Assembly: GCA_900315935.1 (NCBI GenBank)
Contig: ONBB01000002.1
Coordinates: 62,001 to 126,000, forward strand
DNA length: 64,000 nt
From: an uncultured Bacteroidales bacterium
GTDB taxonomy: Bacteria; Bacteroidota; Bacteroidia; Bacteroidales; P3
Reading direction: 5' to 3'
Below are positions 10,411-19,501 of this stretch, in pieces; the first letter of the stretch is position 1; the number at the start of each line of letters is the position of its first letter. The position numbers and the translations under genes were made by a program. The notes under the pieces are model-generated. The model did no database searches and was not told where the DNA came from. It was given only the letters and a program-made list of their open reading frames with translations.

Positions 10411-10444
10411 GTCATTTTTTTTTCGCGGAGTCAGTTTTTTTGTT

Positions 10445-10452
10445 TACTTTTG
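10445..10452 (+). promoter_or_regulatory. -7 box of the unknown secreted-protein gene
   Basis: TACTTTTG followed by C fits TAnnTTTG. It lies 26 bases before the ATG at 10478 and argues against the longer reading that would begin at 10409, upstream of the promoter. Confidence 0.6.
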
Positions 10453-10477
10453 CATTTTAATTGTGGTACCTGTATAT

Positions 10478-11773
10478 ATGTATAGTATACTGTGCAATAG
10501 AGTGAGTGTCAGCGCGCTGCGGCGTGCAGCCGCGGTGTTGGCGCTGCTGTTGGCCGCTGCAATCGGCCTGCGGGCCCAGTCGGGGCTGTACATTCCGAGC
10601 GCCAAACCCGTCAAAAACCTGCAGAAAGCCCTCGTCAATCCCGAGCGTTTCTGCCTGCTGCTCACCTACGACGGCGACGAAACCACCTACCGCGAGGCCG
10701 ACCTCGACCTGCTGGACTCGGCCTATCGCATCGCCTTCGACCTCGAAAACCCGCGCTACTACACGATGCTCGTCGAGAGCTATGCCGGCGACGACGAGCA
10801 GCAGGGCCGCCAGCGCGCCGATGCCGTGCTGAAGTACTTCTCCAGCCGCTGCCGCGCCCCCTTCCCCATCCGCTACGCCCGCAACCCGATCCACTGCTCG
10901 TGCCACGGCGACACCACCGAGGTGCTGCGCTACGAGGTTCCCGTGGCCACCGAGGTCTACGACTGCGCCCAGCTGCCCGAGGCGCGCCAGCTGCTCAACA
11001 AAAGCATCCCCCTGCGCAACACCGTCCTCGTAACCTTCCGCCACGACCCCGACGAGTGCCTCGGCACCGCCCGCGGATGCTTCACCCCCTCGGAGGACAG
11101 CCTGGTGCGCGGCTACTACGCCCAGCTCTTCCTCGCCCGCGGCTCGGTCTACACCCTCGAAGGCACCAAGGACACCTGCCCGGAGGACATCCGAGTGAAA
11201 ATCGACGACCACCTCGGCTACCGCGAAATCGTGGAGCAATACCGCCTCATACCCCACGCCAAGCAGGTGCTGGTCAACGCCGGATACATCGTCATCACCA
11301 GCAACTTCTCGCGCCAGCCCGGCGAGTGCGAGGTCGACCAAAAGGACTCCATCTACGTCCGCGTCCCCGCCACACAGGAGATGATCGACGCCAAGCTGCG
11401 CTTCTTCGCCAAGGTGAAGACCTCGCGCGGCATCGAATACAAGGCACTGCCCACCCGCAAGATGCCCGGCAAAGGCGCCCTCATGCTGCAGGCGCCCCTC
11501 AACGTGTCGCAGCTCGACACCATCTACCTCGGCAAGCGCATCCAGGAGGACGAGCTGAAGAAATACTTCTACCCCACCGACAGCCCCACCGAGGCATCGG
11601 CCTTCACCGTGGGCAAGCGCCACTACGTGCCCTACCGTGTCGACAAACGTGGCGACTACGAGCTGAAGAAACCCTTCCGCGCCCTCTTCCGCATCGCCCC
11701 CGAACAGGAGGAGGACTTCACGCCCGCCACCGAGGGGCGCCGGCCGGAAAACCCCGACGAGATTATAGATTAA
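10478..11773 (+). CDS. Secreted protein of unknown function
   Basis: About 431 residues. I chose the ATG at 10478 because the promoter box at 10445 lies within the longer possible reading. The N-terminus is a good signal peptide (hydrophobic core AVLALLLAAAIGLRAQ, cut after RAQ). The body is mixed alpha/beta with several cysteines (HCSCH near the middle, PGECE later) and no membrane segment. I do not recognise a family. It lies just before panB but shares no evident function with it. Confidence 0.7.
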   Translation: MYSILCNRVSVSALRRAAAVLALLLAAAIGLRAQSGLYIPSAKPVKNLQKALVNPERFCLLLTYDGDETTYREADLDLLDSAYRIAFDLENPRYYTMLVESYAGDDEQQGRQRADAVLKYFSSRCRAPFPIRYARNPIHCSCHGDTTEVLRYEVPVATEVYDCAQLPEARQLLNKSIPLRNTVLVTFRHDPDECLGTARGCFTPSEDSLVRGYYAQLFLARGSVYTLEGTKDTCPEDIRVKIDDHLGYREIVEQYRLIPHAKQVLVNAGYIVITSNFSRQPGECEVDQKDSIYVRVPATQEMIDAKLRFFAKVKTSRGIEYKALPTRKMPGKGALMLQAPLNVSQLDTIYLGKRIQEDELKKYFYPTDSPTEASAFTVGKRHYVPYRVDKRGDYELKKPFRALFRIAPEQEEDFTPATEGRRPENPDEIID

Positions 11774-11777
11774 GTTA

Positions 11778-11812
11778 CAAGTTTCAATTTCCAACTCTCA
11801 ATTTTCAATTTC
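11778..11812 (+). repeat. Period-7 tandem array before panB
   Basis: Five 7-base units of the CAATTTT type (CAAGTTT, CAATTTC, CAACTCT, CAATTTT, CAATTTC) end three bases before the panB ATG. They replace any normal leader sequence. Confidence 0.85.
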
Positions 11813-11815
11813 CCA

Positions 11816-12634
11816 ATGGGATACTTACAGACCGACGTAACGAAAGTTACCACCAAAGTGCTGCAGAACATGAAGGTGCATGACAAGAAGATTGCCATGA
11901 TCACCGCCTACGACTACTCGATGGCCTCGCTGGTCGAAGCAGCCAAAATCGACGTCATCCTGGTCGGCGACTCCGCCGCCAACGTCATGCAGGGCCACAA
12001 AACCACCCTCCCCATCACCCTCGACGAGATTATCATCTACGCCACCTCGGTGGTGCGTGCCGTCAGCCGCGCGCTGGTGGTGGTCGACATGCCCTTCGGC
12101 ACCTACCAGGGCAACTCCAAGCAGGCCCTCGCCTCTGCCATACGTATCATGAAAGAGACCGGCGCCGACGCCATCAAGATGGAAGGCGGCGAGGAAATCC
12201 TCGAGTCCGTCCAGCGCATCCTCTCCGCCGGCATACCCGTCATGGGGCACCTCGGACTCACCCCGCAGAGCATCAACAAGTTCGGCACCTACGCCGTCCG
12301 CGCCACCGAAGACGAGGAGGCCGAGCGCCTCCAGCGCGACGCCCTCATCCTGCAGGAGGCCGGATGCTTCGCCATCGTCATCGAGAAGATACCCGCCGCA
12401 CTGGCCGCCCAGGTTACCGACACCCTCAAAATCCCCACCATCGGCATCGGCGCCGGCCCCCACACCGACGGGCAGGTGCTCGTCCTCCAGGACATGCTCG
12501 GCATCACCCAGCAGTTCAAGCCCCGCTACCTGCGCACCTACGGCACCTTCGGCGAGGACATCTCCAACGCCATCCGCCACTACATCTCCGACGTAAAGTC
12601 CGGCGACTTCCCCAACGAGAAGGAGCAATACTGA
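11816..12634 (+). CDS. panB: 3-methyl-2-oxobutanoate hydroxymethyltransferase
   Basis: First committed enzyme of pantothenate (coenzyme A) synthesis. It transfers a hydroxymethyl group from methylene-tetrahydrofolate to alpha-ketoisovalerate in the cytosol. The 272 residues match the family. Conserved blocks [22 protein letters not shown] (Mg2+ and substrate site), MPFGTY and [15 protein letters not shown] are all present. No other pan gene is in the window. The ATG directly follows a period-7 repeat, and a strong hairpin follows the stop. Confidence 0.97.
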   Translation: MGYLQTDVTKVTTKVLQNMKVHDKKIAMITAYDYSMASLVEAAKIDVILVGDSAANVMQGHKTTLPITLDEIIIYATSVVRAVSRALVVVDMPFGTYQGNSKQALASAIRIMKETGADAIKMEGGEEILESVQRILSAGIPVMGHLGLTPQSINKFGTYAVRATEDEEAERLQRDALILQEAGCFAIVIEKIPAALAAQVTDTLKIPTIGIGAGPHTDGQVLVLQDMLGITQQFKPRYLRTYGTFGEDISNAIRHYISDVKSGDFPNEKEQY

Positions 12635-12650
12635 CCCTATCCGCAACAAA

Positions 12651-12687
12651 CAGGAGGGTCCCCCCGATGCATTGGGGGGACCCTCTG
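12651..12687. terminator. Hairpin terminator between panB and the acyl-CoA synthetase
   Basis: A long stem pairs CAGGAGGGTCCCCCC with GGGGGGACCCTCTG (one mismatch) round a short loop. It lies between two converging genes and probably serves both, though no long T-run follows. Confidence 0.75.
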
Positions 12688-12710
12688 TTGTAGATTATCC
12701 TGCCGGAGCG

Positions 12711-14783
12711 CTACTTCTCCAGACGGATACGGGCATCGACGGCGGTAACGTAGCGCGGGTTGCCGAGCAGCGGGTTGAGGTCCATCTCGGCAATCTCGGG
12801 CGCAGCCTGCACCAAGGCGCTGACGCGGGCCACCTGGTCGGCATAGAGGTCGAGGTTGACACCCTCCTGGCCACGCACGCCTTCCAGTATCTTGTAACCC
12901 TTGAGCTGCATGAGCATCTCCTTGGCTTCGGCAGCGGTGATGGGAGCCAGGGCGCTCTGCACATCCTTCAGCACCTCGATAAAGATACCGCCCAGGCCGA
13001 AGAATATCTGGTGGCCGAACTTCTCGTCGCGGATGGCGCCGATGTATACGTCGATACCGTCCAGCATGGGGTACATCTCCACGGCATAGGTCTCAGGGAT
13101 GACGATGAGGCGGTCGAACTCCTTGGCCACGGTGTCGAGGTCCTTCACGCCGAGGGTTACGCCGCCCACGTCGCTCTTGTGCAGCGGGCCTACCACCTTC
13201 ATCACGAGGGGCACATCCTTCGAGCAGCCCACCTCCTTGGCGAAGGCCAGGGCATCCTCCTTCTTGCTCACCTCGACACTCTTCTTGCGGCTGATGCCGG
13301 CGGCGTCGAGCAGCTCGTTGTAGTCGCTGATCTCCATGTAGCCGTCTTTGCAGCGGTCGATGGTCTTGCGGATGCGGGCCACGTCGATGGCGGGCTGCTC
13401 CACCTTCTCAGGCTGCGGCTTGGGGGTGTGGTACACCTTGCAGATGGCGTTGCCGAGCACGCACTCCTCGGGGAAGTTGATGCGGCCCTTGGCGATGAAC
13501 TCCTCGATTTCTTCCTTGACGTTGATGATGCTGGGCAGCACGGGGAAGATGGGTTTCTTGCAGGTCTTCATCTTCTGGTCCAGCAGGTCGTAGACCTCCT
13601 TGTTGGAGAAGAGGCCGGGCGAGCCGAAGATGACCACCGAGAAGTCGATGTCGTCATACTCGTTCTCGACGGTGTCGATGATATATCCGAGCTGCTCGGC
13701 TGTGCCGGTGGCGAGGAAGTCGATGGGGTTGCCCACGGAGCTGCCGCCGAAGAGCTTCTCCAGCAGGGCGGGGCTGGCGGGATGGTCCTTCAGGCTGGGC
13801 ACCTCCATGCCGCCGTTGGAGAGCACGTCGGTGAGCATCACGGCGGGGCCGCCGGCATGGGTGATGACGGCGCAACGCTTGCCCTTCAGCTCGGGGTGCA
13901 TGAATACGGCGCAGACGGTGGTCAGCTCCTGGCGGTTCTGGCAGCGCACGATGCCGGCCTTGCGGAAGAGGGCGTCGACAGCGGCGTCGTTGGTGGCCAG
14001 GGCGCCGGTGTGGCTGCTGGCGGCGCGGCTGCCGGCGGCACTTCCACCGCTCTTGATGGCGGCGATATGGCAGCCCTTGTTGATGAGGCTGCGGCTGTGC
14101 TTGAGCAGGCGCTGCGGGTCGCCCACCTTCTCCATATAGAGCATGATGACATGCGAGGAGGTCTCGGGGTTGAAGGTCTCGTCGAGGTGCTCCAGCACGT
14201 CCTCGATACCCAGCTGTGCGCTGTTACCCACGGCCCACACGCTGTTGAACTTCAGACCGTTGGTCATGCCGTACTCCTTGATGAACACGGCGGTGGCGCC
14301 GCTGCCGGTGATAAAGTCCACACCCTTGGGGTCGAGGGCAGGGATGGGGGCGTCGAAGCAGCCGGCATAGTTGGTGTTGAGGAAGCCGGTGCAGTTGGGG
14401 CCGATGAGCGAGCCGCCCACCGAGTTGATGGTCTCCACAATGTGCTTCTCGATTTCGGCACCTTCGTGGTTCTCCTCCGAGAAGCCTGCACTGACGATAA
14501 TGAAGCCCTTGCAGCCTTTTTCCTTGGCCAGCACGTCGACCGTCTGGGCGCAGAATTTGGCGGCGATGCAAAGGATGGCGCAGTCGACCTGCGGCAGGTC
14601 CTCGACCTTGGCGTAGCACTTCACGCCCTGCACCTCGGTTTCTTTGGGGTTGACGGCGTAGACCTCGCCCTTGAAGGGGCTGTCGAGCAGGTTCTTCAGC
14701 GACTTGCCGCCGGGCTTGTGAATGTCGGACGAAGCACCGCAAATGACGATGCTGCGGGGATTGAGTAGTTCTTTAGCTATCAT
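12711..14783 (-). CDS. Acetate/acyl-CoA ligase (ADP-forming), fused alpha and beta parts
   Basis: A 690-residue ADP-forming acyl-CoA synthetase (ACD family). It interconverts acyl-CoA, ADP and phosphate with free acid, CoA and ATP, so in a fermenter it makes ATP from acetyl-CoA or other acyl-CoA. The order is a CoA-binding Rossmann domain (about 1-125; PRSIVICGAS), two CoA-ligase domains with SHTGALA carrying the likely phospho-His (about 130-450), and a C-terminal ATP-grasp domain (about 475-690). The length is that of the fused single-chain form. Which acid is used cannot be read from sequence. Confidence 0.93.
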   Translation of the reverse strand: MIAKELLNPRSIVICGASSDIHKPGGKSLKNLLDSPFKGEVYAVNPKETEVQGVKCYAKVEDLPQVDCAILCIAAKFCAQTVDVLAKEKGCKGFIIVSAGFSEENHEGAEIEKHIVETINSVGGSLIGPNCTGFLNTNYAGCFDAPIPALDPKGVDFITGSGATAVFIKEYGMTNGLKFNSVWAVGNSAQLGIEDVLEHLDETFNPETSSHVIMLYMEKVGDPQRLLKHSRSLINKGCHIAAIKSGGSAAGSRAASSHTGALATNDAAVDALFRKAGIVRCQNRQELTTVCAVFMHPELKGKRCAVITHAGGPAVMLTDVLSNGGMEVPSLKDHPASPALLEKLFGGSSVGNPIDFLATGTAEQLGYIIDTVENEYDDIDFSVVIFGSPGLFSNKEVYDLLDQKMKTCKKPIFPVLPSIINVKEEIEEFIAKGRINFPEECVLGNAICKVYHTPKPQPEKVEQPAIDVARIRKTIDRCKDGYMEISDYNELLDAAGISRKKSVEVSKKEDALAFAKEVGCSKDVPLVMKVVGPLHKSDVGGVTLGVKDLDTVAKEFDRLIVIPETYAVEMYPMLDGIDVYIGAIRDEKFGHQIFFGLGGIFIEVLKDVQSALAPITAAEAKEMLMQLKGYKILEGVRGQEGVNLDLYADQVARVSALVQAAPEIAEMDLNPLLGNPRYVTAVDARIRLEK

Positions 14784-14831
14784 ATTGTGTTTTCGTTTAT
14801 TATTGTTTTACATTATATGCTATTCTCTCTT

Positions 14832-16328
14832 TTATTCTTTGACAGAAATACCACACCACTCCAGAAAATCACGTTCGCATCTGCAGAGCACAACTTCCCT
14901 GTTCTCCAAAAATTCCTTATATTTTCTCTCATTAAATAATTGAACAAGGTAACTATTCAGACAATATCTCTCAAGTGCGACCTCCTCTTCTCTCTTTAGC
15001 GCTCTTCTCAATGTATTGAAATCACCCTCATTAATTAACGGTGCTACTCCCGCAGGACTGCCGGTAACCATGGTATAGTTACCTTCGTATCGCTCATTAC
15101 AGCAATGTGTATTGCCTAATCTATGGTGTATCTGACTTATTAACAAAAAGTTTGGTTTAGCGTTTCCCGTTGCAAATGCGAAATCAAGCTTTGGAGGAGC
15201 AACGGGTTGGTAATCATCCCAAGCAGTAGAGTTGGCTCCTTCCGAAAACTTATCAACCCTATCAAATATCAGACGCAGATTGGTCAGAGATCCACTGAGT
15301 TGCTGTGTATAGATCATGTAGAAAATCCATCGAATCAATTCCTTCTTTTTCTCCGCCGATGGATTGGGATTGAGTTTAAAGAAATAACAAATCGGCACCA
15401 CCTGCTTGGCATACGGGAGCAATATTTTGGAAAGTATCCGGCAATCATCATGCAAGAAGCGGGCAGCATAGCCCAAATCCCGTTTCACATCCTCCAGATA
15501 CGGCTTGATATCAATACCTTCCAAATCTTTTAGTTTTTCCATATACCGCTTTCCTGCATATCGGTAGCAGCAGTTGAGGATTTCATCCTCTTTTATTTCT
15601 TGGAAGCCGTATGGCTCCAAAGACAATCTAATCTCGTTCAACAACTCACCCAATACCTGATCATCCTCATTTTTGAACGACCGTGCCTGCAGCATTTCCC
15701 AGTCCGATATTGGCGTACCTTTGGAATTGAGCCTAGTAAATGCCATTCTGGCCTCCTCTAAAGTACCATCATTCATAATAATCTCACCCACCACATACTG
15801 CTGTAGGATTGAATTAAGCTTTCTGGCTCTTTCGATATACAGTTGGGTATCATCCATCTCAACCATTGCCTGGCCTCTCTTCAACAGGCTGAGTGTATCA
15901 TAAATATCACTGACCGGCCATTGCCACAACTTGGGGGTCGCATGAAGGTAGACAAAACTTTCCTTTTCCAAATCATAATACAATCTAAAGTCCTCGCGCT
16001 TTTTCTCGTTTTGCGAAACACACCCATAAAATGTTGTCAAGCGTTGCCTTCCGTCTAAAATGTAATACTCCACCTTCGACCCCTCTGCCGGCCTGTCCGT
16101 CAAAATATCCTTGTAGCGGTATGGCTCGTCCGTTGGTGGCTTCCATAGCAAGATGGTTCCGATAGGATACCCCTTTACTATACTGTCAAAGAAATCCAAT
16201 ATCTGCCGTTGATCCCAGACAAAGTCGCGTTGAAAGACCGGGACAGCGTACCTTCTCGCCGAAACTTTTTCGACAATCTCCCGGAAATATTCCCTGTCTG
16301 GCTTGATGTTTATACCACCATTTCCCAT
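14832..16328 (-). CDS. DUF262 domain protein
   Basis: A 498-residue protein with an N-terminal DUF262 domain. PVFQRDFVWDQRQ (30-42), the stretch YPIGTILLW, and the motif DGRQRLTTF (92-100) match the ParB/Srx-like fold used for NTP hydrolysis in GmrS, SspE and BrxU. The C-terminal half (IHHRLGNTHCCN near 395-406) only faintly recalls the DUF1524 nuclease partner and lacks a clear HNH motif. It is the last gene of a three-gene minus-strand cassette, 3 bases after the TOPRIM-like gene. Base composition is far more AT-rich than the neighbours, which suggests transfer. Confidence 0.85.
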   Translation of the reverse strand: MGNGGINIKPDREYFREIVEKVSARRYAVPVFQRDFVWDQRQILDFFDSIVKGYPIGTILLWKPPTDEPYRYKDILTDRPAEGSKVEYYILDGRQRLTTFYGCVSQNEKKREDFRLYYDLEKESFVYLHATPKLWQWPVSDIYDTLSLLKRGQAMVEMDDTQLYIERARKLNSILQQYVVGEIIMNDGTLEEARMAFTRLNSKGTPISDWEMLQARSFKNEDDQVLGELLNEIRLSLEPYGFQEIKEDEILNCCYRYAGKRYMEKLKDLEGIDIKPYLEDVKRDLGYAARFLHDDCRILSKILLPYAKQVVPICYFFKLNPNPSAEKKKELIRWIFYMIYTQQLSGSLTNLRLIFDRVDKFSEGANSTAWDDYQPVAPPKLDFAFATGNAKPNFLLISQIHHRLGNTHCCNERYEGNYTMVTGSPAGVAPLINEGDFNTLRRALKREEEVALERYCLNSYLVQLFNERKYKEFLENREVVLCRCERDFLEWCGISVKE

Positions 16329-16331
16329 TTG

Positions 16332-17249
16332 TCAAATAATTTTGGTTATTTTCAACAACAACAACTGAAATTCGGACATTCTACGTCTCTCTCCTTCTAT
16401 ATTAACATCAAACTTCGCCAAATAGCGTTCAAAGTCATCCCGTTTCATCCCCTTCGAGATTTTTGCTATCATACCCTTGCTGTAGCCCATCAACACATCT
16501 GACATTTTGCAATAGTCTCTTTCTTGTTGTTGTTCGGGAACCTGCGTCGTATCCACGCCCAATGCGTTATACCTGTCGTTTGTGAAGTAATTCTCTATCG
16601 CCCGCTTGTACCACACATGCCATCGGTACGGTTGCTGGTCTAACGCATAGACCTCCTGTGGATTCACGCGGTCGTACTTCTTTCCACATAGTTTCAACAA
16701 CAACGTATTCTGTTCCTGGCTGTATTTATTGAAGCCATCTGTATCTCTGTCAAAAATAACGACATGTTTTTTCTCAAACACACCATCCCTATAGCATTCC
16801 CTCTCTTCAAGTTCAATCAAGGCCGGATAGACAGACACGCCTCCTGCGTGCAGACAGTGCAAGTCGTGCCTCTTGACCGCTTTGTCAACCATGGCGAAAA
16901 CATTTCCATACACTGGATCTTTCGTGTATGCCTCCGCTATCGTCTTGTACACATTCCACTCGTATGGGCCATTCTCTATCAATAGGCGGGCCCTTTCTTT
17001 GGCCAGCGACACCAATTGCTTGTACCGATAATCCTTCGTCTTGATTATTGTCAAAAACATTCGTTGTTCATCTGTTATTGAGAATGGCTGCGGCTTTTTT
17101 GCTTGCTCTCCCAACAAATCCACTATTTTCCCACGCACATCCTTTCCACAATCAACAAAATGATTGTGTATAAGAATTTCTCGGATCAATATGGTTTTCT
17201 CCATATCACTCCACCCATCAAAAGTCTTATCGTCAAGAACAAAAATCAT
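16332..17249 (-). CDS. TOPRIM/DUF4435-like protein of a defence-type cassette
   Basis: A 305-residue soluble protein without a sure family. The block GGVSVYPAL (136-144), then KHVVIFDRDTDG (161-172) with its acidic DxD-type residues, then RAIENYF (216-222) follow the order of TOPRIM-like domains in OLD and DUF4435 proteins. The expected leading glutamate motif (VEGxxD) is not evident, so this is a tentative reading. It lies between an ATPase gene (8 bases upstream) and a DUF262 gene (3 bases downstream). A nuclease or RNase role is an inference from this context. Confidence 0.55.
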   Translation of the reverse strand: MIFVLDDKTFDGWSDMEKTILIREILIHNHFVDCGKDVRGKIVDLLGEQAKKPQPFSITDEQRMFLTIIKTKDYRYKQLVSLAKERARLLIENGPYEWNVYKTIAEAYTKDPVYGNVFAMVDKAVKRHDLHCLHAGGVSVYPALIELEERECYRDGVFEKKHVVIFDRDTDGFNKYSQEQNTLLLKLCGKKYDRVNPQEVYALDQQPYRWHVWYKRAIENYFTNDRYNALGVDTTQVPEQQQERDYCKMSDVLMGYSKGMIAKISKGMKRDDFERYLAKFDVNIEGERRRMSEFQLLLLKITKII

Positions 17250-17257
17250 CCGTCTCC

Positions 17258-18373
17258 TTACCCTAAAATATCATTCAACAAATCGTATGCTTCGCTAAAA
17301 ACCCCTGTCGGCCACCACGGCAATGTACCGTCGGACTTCACTTCAATAGGTTTAACACTGGCAATACCTGTTTCCTCGTCCATATCCACATAAACTATCG
17401 AAACATCATCTTGAGACAATTCCTTACGTGACACCATACGACGGACAGCCAACACCATGTTCTCTGAGTGCGTTTCAACGACATAACAACAATTCCTCTC
17501 TTTTGCAGTCCTTGCCATGCGCTCCATAACAGGAATCTGGGCAGACGGATGAAGATGAAGTTCGGGCTCTTCTATGATGGCAACACGCTCACTCTCTTGT
17601 ACATAGGTCTGAACGATGATTGGCAACACCTGGGAGATGCCCTGTCCAACCTCTTGAATTCGCACCTTGGATCTCCCTCGTTCTATAACAAAACGGTAGT
17701 CATCTATGGATTTCTCTATTTCGAGGCGCTGCCCGTCCAAATACTTCGCCATCCAATCCGAAACCTTGCGAAACAGTTGGCTATCCGTTCCCAGATAAGA
17801 ATCCAATAGCATTTGATAAGCACTTGCTCCGTCGCTGCTCACGGAAAGGCCACCCTTGGCGTCCGAGGAATAATAGACATCTTTGGCCACAGTTCTCAAT
17901 GGGCAAATATAATCCACCTCAAACTTCAACTTGGAGATGTCCACAGACAATCTTTTTATCATTTCCTGATTCAAGAAGGCACTTGTATCGACTTTTAAAG
18001 CATCCAAATCACTCATCTTGTCATGCACCTCTCCCACCCTTACACAACGTCCTGACACCTTCATCTTCGTATCTTTATCAATATAATATTCAGTCTCCAC
18101 TTCGATACCATCTCCAAAACTTGCGCCTATCATCAAATCCGTAAGATAGTGCCCAAATATAATATCTGTATTTTGATACGCCAACCTAACTTGCGGCAAA
18201 ACCAACGATGGCCACTCATTCACTTTCATGGCTTCTGATATAAGTTGCACCAGACGACACAGGGATGACTTGCCGCTGCTATTGCGCCCCAAAAGCAACG
18301 TAATAGGTCTTAATGGAAGTTCCCCCTGTTCTCTAAATGCCCTATAATTTTTAAAATACACAGACCTTATCAT
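17258..18373 (-). CDS. AAA/ABC-type ATPase (OLD/DUF3696-like)
   Basis: A 371-residue ATPase of the SMC/OLD-like ABC group. Walker A is GRNSSGKSS (29-37), a signature-like GQGISQVLPII lies before Walker B, and IIEEPELHLHP (about 265-275) is the Walker B with catalytic Glu and the typical HLHP. It has the short AAA_15/AAA_21 plan, with no coiled coil of size and no fused nuclease domain. In OLD, Gabija and PARIS defence systems such an ATPase acts with a TOPRIM partner. Here a TOPRIM-like gene follows 8 bases downstream. It is first in the cassette, with a promoter at 18429. Confidence 0.85.
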   Translation of the reverse strand: MIRSVYFKNYRAFREQGELPLRPITLLLGRNSSGKSSLCRLVQLISEAMKVNEWPSLVLPQVRLAYQNTDIIFGHYLTDLMIGASFGDGIEVETEYYIDKDTKMKVSGRCVRVGEVHDKMSDLDALKVDTSAFLNQEMIKRLSVDISKLKFEVDYICPLRTVAKDVYYSSDAKGGLSVSSDGASAYQMLLDSYLGTDSQLFRKVSDWMAKYLDGQRLEIEKSIDDYRFVIERGRSKVRIQEVGQGISQVLPIIVQTYVQESERVAIIEEPELHLHPSAQIPVMERMARTAKERNCCYVVETHSENMVLAVRRMVSRKELSQDDVSIVYVDMDEETGIASVKPIEVKSDGTLPWWPTGVFSEAYDLLNDILG

Positions 18374-18428
18374 GACATCATCTTCGTTTTTAATACTTTA
18401 TCAAGAAAAATCAAATATAATACTTTTG

Positions 18429-18436
18429 CAAATATA
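18429..18436 (-). promoter_or_regulatory. -7 box of the ATPase cassette
   Basis: TATATTTG on the minus strand fits TAnnTTTG and lies 56 bases before the ATPase start. No clear -33 box is seen. Downstream, the leader is very AT-rich. Confidence 0.5.
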
Positions 18437-18472
18437 CATAAAAAAAACAAACTGGCCGAAATATTCTTTCAA

Positions 18473-19501
18473 TCAAACAACAGTTTTTCGGTAATCGCCC
18501 CGTTCGGTGGGCACCTCCATTCCGATGGCGGCCATGCGGGCGCGGATGTCGGCGGCGCTCTCGGCGGCCTCGCTGCCGGTGGCGAGTTTGTTGTTGTATA
18601 TGCTGTAGAGGGCGCGGGTGTCGCGCGGCGAGAGGTTGGGCATCACCACGTTGGCTCCGGCGCCGATGGCGCGCTCGCGCCCCTGGGGGTGCATGGTGCC
18701 GAGGGCCGAGGTGGCCGGCAGCAGCACGTGGGGGTGCATCACACGGATGATGGCCAGCAGGCGGAGCGTCAGCTCGACGCTGCCGGCGGGCTCATGCCCG
18801 AAGGGAGTGCCGTCGGCCGGTATAAAGGGGCCTATGCCCACCATCTCGGGGCGGAACTCATCGATAAAAGCCAGGTCCTTCTTCAACGTCTCGATACTCT
18901 GCCCGGGCGACCCCACCATAAATCCGCAGCCCACCTGGAAGCCCAGGTCGCGCAAATCCTGCAGACACTGCATGCGGTGCTCAAAGCGCATCTCCGCGGG
19001 GTGCAGCAGGGCGTAGTGCGCGGCGTCGGCCGTCTCGTGGCGCAGCAGGTAGCGGTCGGCGCCGGCCTCTTTGAGGCGCGCGAAACTCTCGCGGCCGCGC
19101 TCGCCGAGCGAGAGGGTGATGGCGCAGTCGGGGAACTCCTGTTTCACCGAGCGCACGATGTCGCACACCCTCTCGTCGGTCATCCAGGCATCCTCGCCGC
19201 CCTGCATCACAAAGGTACGGAAGCCCAGCTCATAGCCCGTGCGGCAGCAGTCGAGTATCTGCTCCTTCGAAAGGCGGTAGCGCGCGCAACGCATATCGCG
19301 CCGCAGGCCGCAGTAGAGGCAGTTGTTGCGGCAGTGGCTGGTTACCTCTATCAGGCCACGCATGAACACCTTGCGGCCATAGACCTCGTCGCGTGCACGA
19401 CATGCCTCGGCGAAGAGGTCGTCGATGGCCACGGGGTCGCTGGTGGTGAGCAGGTGCTCTATGTTATTTGATGACAAATTCATATATAGAATCTCTTGCA
19501 A
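18473..19501 (-). CDS. hydE: [FeFe] hydrogenase maturase HydE (radical SAM)
   Basis: A 342-residue radical SAM enzyme of the biotin-synthase-like group. The cluster motif CRNNCLYC (Cys57, Cys61, Cys64) binds the catalytic 4Fe-4S and S-adenosylmethionine. MQGGED, LRHETADAAHYALLHP and GFMVGSPGQ fit HydE, which helps build the diiron site of [FeFe] hydrogenase. The alternative, PylB or BioB, is less likely: length and RHET favour HydE. It begins within the last codons of the GH20-like gene, with a second possible start at 19483. hydF, hydG and the hydrogenase are not in this window. Confidence 0.85.
   Translation of the reverse strand: MQEILYMNLSSNNIEHLLTTSDPVAIDDLFAEACRARDEVYGRKVFMRGLIEVTSHCRNNCLYCGLRRDMRCARYRLSKEQILDCCRTGYELGFRTFVMQGGEDAWMTDERVCDIVRSVKQEFPDCAITLSLGERGRESFARLKEAGADRYLLRHETADAAHYALLHPAEMRFEHRMQCLQDLRDLGFQVGCGFMVGSPGQSIETLKKDLAFIDEFRPEMVGIGPFIPADGTPFGHEPAGSVELTLRLLAIIRVMHPHVLLPATSALGTMHPQGRERAIGAGANVVMPNLSPRDTRALYSIYNNKLATGSEAAESAADIRARMAAIGMEVPTERGDYRKTVV

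Noticed and set aside
10409-10477. Upstream start of the secreted-protein gene
   Set aside because: This part contains the promoter box at 10445-10452 and would place a second hydrophobic stretch before the signal peptide.
14832-18373. A known Gabija or PARIS system
   Set aside because: No UvrD-type GajB partner is present, the TOPRIM-like gene is not clearly DUF4435, and a DUF262 gene is part of the cassette.
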